Source of the DNA: Corythucha ciliata
Lineage: Eukaryota > Arthropoda > Insecta > Hemiptera > Tingidae
Length of the DNA: 64,000 nt
Direction: 5' to 3'
NCBI GenBank assembly: GCA_038030265.1
Contig: CM075941.1
Coordinates: forward strand, 55,839,952 to 55,903,951
Below the pieces are notes generated by a model. The model did no database searches. It was not told where the DNA came from and saw nothing but the letters and a program-made list of their open reading frames with translations. Positions 62,301 through 64,000 of the stretch are shown piece by piece. The translations under genes and the position numbers were made by a program. How positions within the stretch are numbered: the stretch's first letter is position 1; each line of letters starts with the position of its first letter.

Positions 62301-63254
62301 TCTAGCCACAAAACGTTATAACCTCAAAACGCTCCAAGGACCATATTGTCTAACCACGAAACGCTGGTGGGCCAAAATCGCATGAATGGTAAACTAACAA
62401 TTCAGTTCCGTGTTTTAGGCTCTTTTAAAATCCACCGATTAGCTTCGTGTCCCCCACTCTCGCCTCTGTTTCCACAATTCCAACTGCGATTGAACATCGG
62501 CCTCAGCTCTGTGCTGTTTCACCAAGGCCAAACCCAAGTCCGAGAGAGACTCATCTTCTCCTCCTAGCGGGCCACCGTTATAATGATTGGATTATTTTAT
62601 CATTTCCCTGGTATTTGTCCCCGTTCCGGTTTAGGAGGAGCAGGCTGAAGCGTCTCTGTGTCCACTTCGCCAATGCAGTCACCACTGGCTTGGAGTGAGT
62701 GGGGTGGAGTCCCTGATGGTTCAGTCCTTTGAGGGTGTGAGGCTTTTGGCGGGTTGTTGAGGCCCATAAGTTTGACCGATGTGGCTAATTTCGTTCCCGT
62801 CGGCTGATAATGGGTCGACTTAGGTATATAGCGACCCTTCCGGGCCTACCATTGAAGGAAAACCCGCACCTCCCCACGGTTAACTTCGTTAGGATCATAA
62901 CCCTCGCTGCCTGCCCTGCTGCTCCGTGATACACCCTTGTTCGTCACAAGCCTCAATAAAGTTCCACCCCAGTATAAGTGTCAACCCGTCAGCACTCGGG
63001 AAGACGTGTGAGTTCTGCGCGGTGTGCTTCAAAAAGCGACTCTTTTTTATGGCTTTGAAGTGTTCGCTGAAGAAGCTAAGTGTGACTTTGATACTTCCCG
63101 AAAACTTATTTTTAAAAACTATCTTCAAGAGATCTTCAGTCGTCGCTCGGCCGATCAATTCCACCCTCCCTTCTCCTCCTCCTCCTCTTCCTCATCCTGA
63201 TAACCGCCGTATTAATTGATTTTCGAAGCCAGTAAGATCAAACACACTTTTTAG
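62301..63254. other. End of satellite and intron before e25
   Basis: A few degraded satellite units to about 62375, then GC-richer sequence to about 62930 without a recognisable protein, possibly another decayed retroelement, then intron sequence. The acceptor ttttttag ends at 63254. Confidence 0.4.
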
Positions 63255-63323
63255 ATGGAAGATACTGCCCGTGTGGGGATCACCACGTGCCTGTCTACAT
63301 GGGAGCGGCCAACACGTACGACA
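63255..63323 (+). CDS. cac: Cav2 exon e25: short cysteine-containing tail exon
   Basis: With one base from e24 it reads DGRYCPCGDHHVPVYMGAAN then TYD, leaving one base that e26 completes. It is 69 bases, donor gtgagt. Phase is consistent on both sides. The CPCGDHH wording is unusual for this tail, but the frame agreement supports it. Confidence 0.7.
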
Positions 63324-63521
63324 GTGAGTATCCCCAAATGATTCCTTCCTTTCTTTCCTCACTCTCTTTTATTGCTCTCTATCTCTCTCTCTCTCTCCGT
63401 CTGGAAAACATTTTTTAGCTTTTACTGGGTTCGAAAATTATTTTTTTTCTTTTGAAGACAAAAGGGCGGCATTTGTACTCGTCAAGTAATTTAGGATTCT
63501 CGTTTGATTTTCGTATTGTAG

Positions 63522-63718
63522 GGTCGTGGTCGGCATCGCCCAGTCCGGCTAGATCACCCAGTCCGACAGGGATCCGTTACCGTCACGACGATCACAGTGG
63601 AGGAGGTCATCATCACCGGGGAGGTGGAGGCTACGGCACGACCAGACTCGAGCAGCGTTCCCGCTCACCATCGCCGCGCCCGCATCCTCATCACCGACAC
63701 ACACAGCACAGCTATCCC
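63522..63718 (+). CDS. cac: Cav2 exon e26: Ser/Pro, His and Gly-rich tail
   Basis: Reads SWSASPSPARSPSPTGIRYR, then a His/Gly-rich stretch (DDHSGGGHHHRGGGGYG) and RLEQRSRSPSPRPHPHHRHT. It is 197 bases, phase 0 end, donor gtgagt. Low-complexity SPSP and His tracts like these are common in the distal tail of Cav2 channels. Confidence 0.88.
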
Positions 63719-63791
63719 GTGAGTATTTGAGGGTACTAGTGACGAATCTCTTCATTTGTGTTCGATATGTTTATTTTTTTTTATTTTTTAG

Positions 63792-64000
63792 GTTCTAGTA
63801 ACCCGTCGAGGGCAGGGTCGACGCCTACCACCGACACCGACCAAACCGAGCACGCTTCAATTAACACCGGCGGCGATCAATTTCCCAAAATTGAACGCAT
63901 CGCCAACGCGGAGCAACTACCCAGGGCCGATGAGTTTTGAACAGGCCGTCGCCATCGGTCGCGGTGGTCGACTTCTACCATCCCCCGTGCCGAATGGCTA
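63792..64000 (+). CDS. cac: Cav2 exon e27: distal C-terminus with proline-rich motif (cut by window end)
   Basis: Phase 0 start: VLVTRRGQGRRLPPTPTKPS then TLQLTPAAINFPKLNASPTR and SNYPGPMSFEQAVAIGRGGR and LLPSPVPNGY. The RRLPPTPTKPS stretch matches the R-x-x-P-x-x-P type bound by SH3 domains of RIM-binding protein in Cav2 channels. PMSFEQAVAIGRGGRLLPSP is the conserved segment near the end of invertebrate Cav2 proteins. The exon continues past 64000. Confidence 0.92.

Larger units (their letters stand above)
3637..64000 (+). other. Partial Cav2-type calcium channel alpha1 subunit gene (cacophony-like)
   Basis: At least 22 plus-strand exons with GT-AG borders and matching phases encode domain II S5 through nearly the C-terminus of a four-domain voltage-gated calcium channel. 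The protein is the pore subunit that admits calcium at nerve terminals. Cav2 rather than Cav1 is indicated by the wording around the domain II pore ([13 protein letters not shown] then SQGG), the short acidic II-III loop, and a C-terminal PMSFEQAVAIGRGGRLLPSP segment. Domain I, IIS1-S4 and the last residues lie outside the window. Introns hold most of the transposons. Two exon pairs look mutually exclusive, and a ten-kb intronic and exonic block is present twice. Confidence 0.93.

Overview
This is an invertebrate animal genome window, most likely arthropod; I cannot name the species. It has spliced genes with short GT-AG introns, a Cav2 calcium-channel gene with a short II-III loop, R1-like LINEs, BEL/Pao and Ty3/gypsy retroelements, foldback elements, and several families of degenerate intronic minisatellites. 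Nothing looks prokaryotic.

One host gene is recognisable: a plus-strand voltage-gated calcium channel alpha1 subunit of the Cav2 type (cacophony-like). Its exons run from domain II S5 (3637) to close to the C-terminus (64000, where the last exon is cut by the window end). Exon phases were followed by hand and agree from 3637 to 53825 and again from 57337 to 64000. The link 53825-57337 is also in phase, with three weaker candidate exons between. Selectivity-filter glutamates of domains II, III and IV are visible. Two places in domain IV hold pairs of equal-length, equal-phase exons encoding alternative versions of one segment: S1-S2 linker/S2 (14991-15101 and 15950-16060) and S5/pore turret (34108-34199 and 35075-35166). 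Both look like mutually exclusive exons.

Layout: 1-3636 intron with a 5'-truncated R1-like LINE flanked by a 14-bp target duplication; 3637-5303 seven exons (IIS5 to IIIS5); 5304-10563 intron with a second, decayed LINE between inverted arrays of a short tandem repeat; 10564-11228 three exons; 11229-14990 intron with a foldback element; 14991-16933 exons of IVS2 to IVS5; 16934-34107 a 17-kb intron holding a minisatellite, two gypsy fragments, a BEL element on plus and a BEL element on minus; 34108-36712 exons of the IV pore to the pre-IQ/IQ region; 36713-53724 intron containing a second copy (39160-49382) of the block 28319-38442, with the minus BEL element, the exons and a large palindrome; 53725-58268 C-terminal exons; 58926-61240 a 16-bp satellite; 61250-62300 a LINE remnant; 63255-64000 the final exons, with a proline-rich motif resembling RIM-BP SH3 ligands.

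The ten-kb duplication is the main structural puzzle. The copies are nearly identical. Copy 2 has extra small indels and a 148-bp insertion bounded by a 9-bp duplication. Splicing from the last exon of copy 1 into the first exon of copy 2 would break the reading frame, so either one set is skipped or the second copy is a second haplotype placed in tandem by assembly. No transposable element here looks fully intact.
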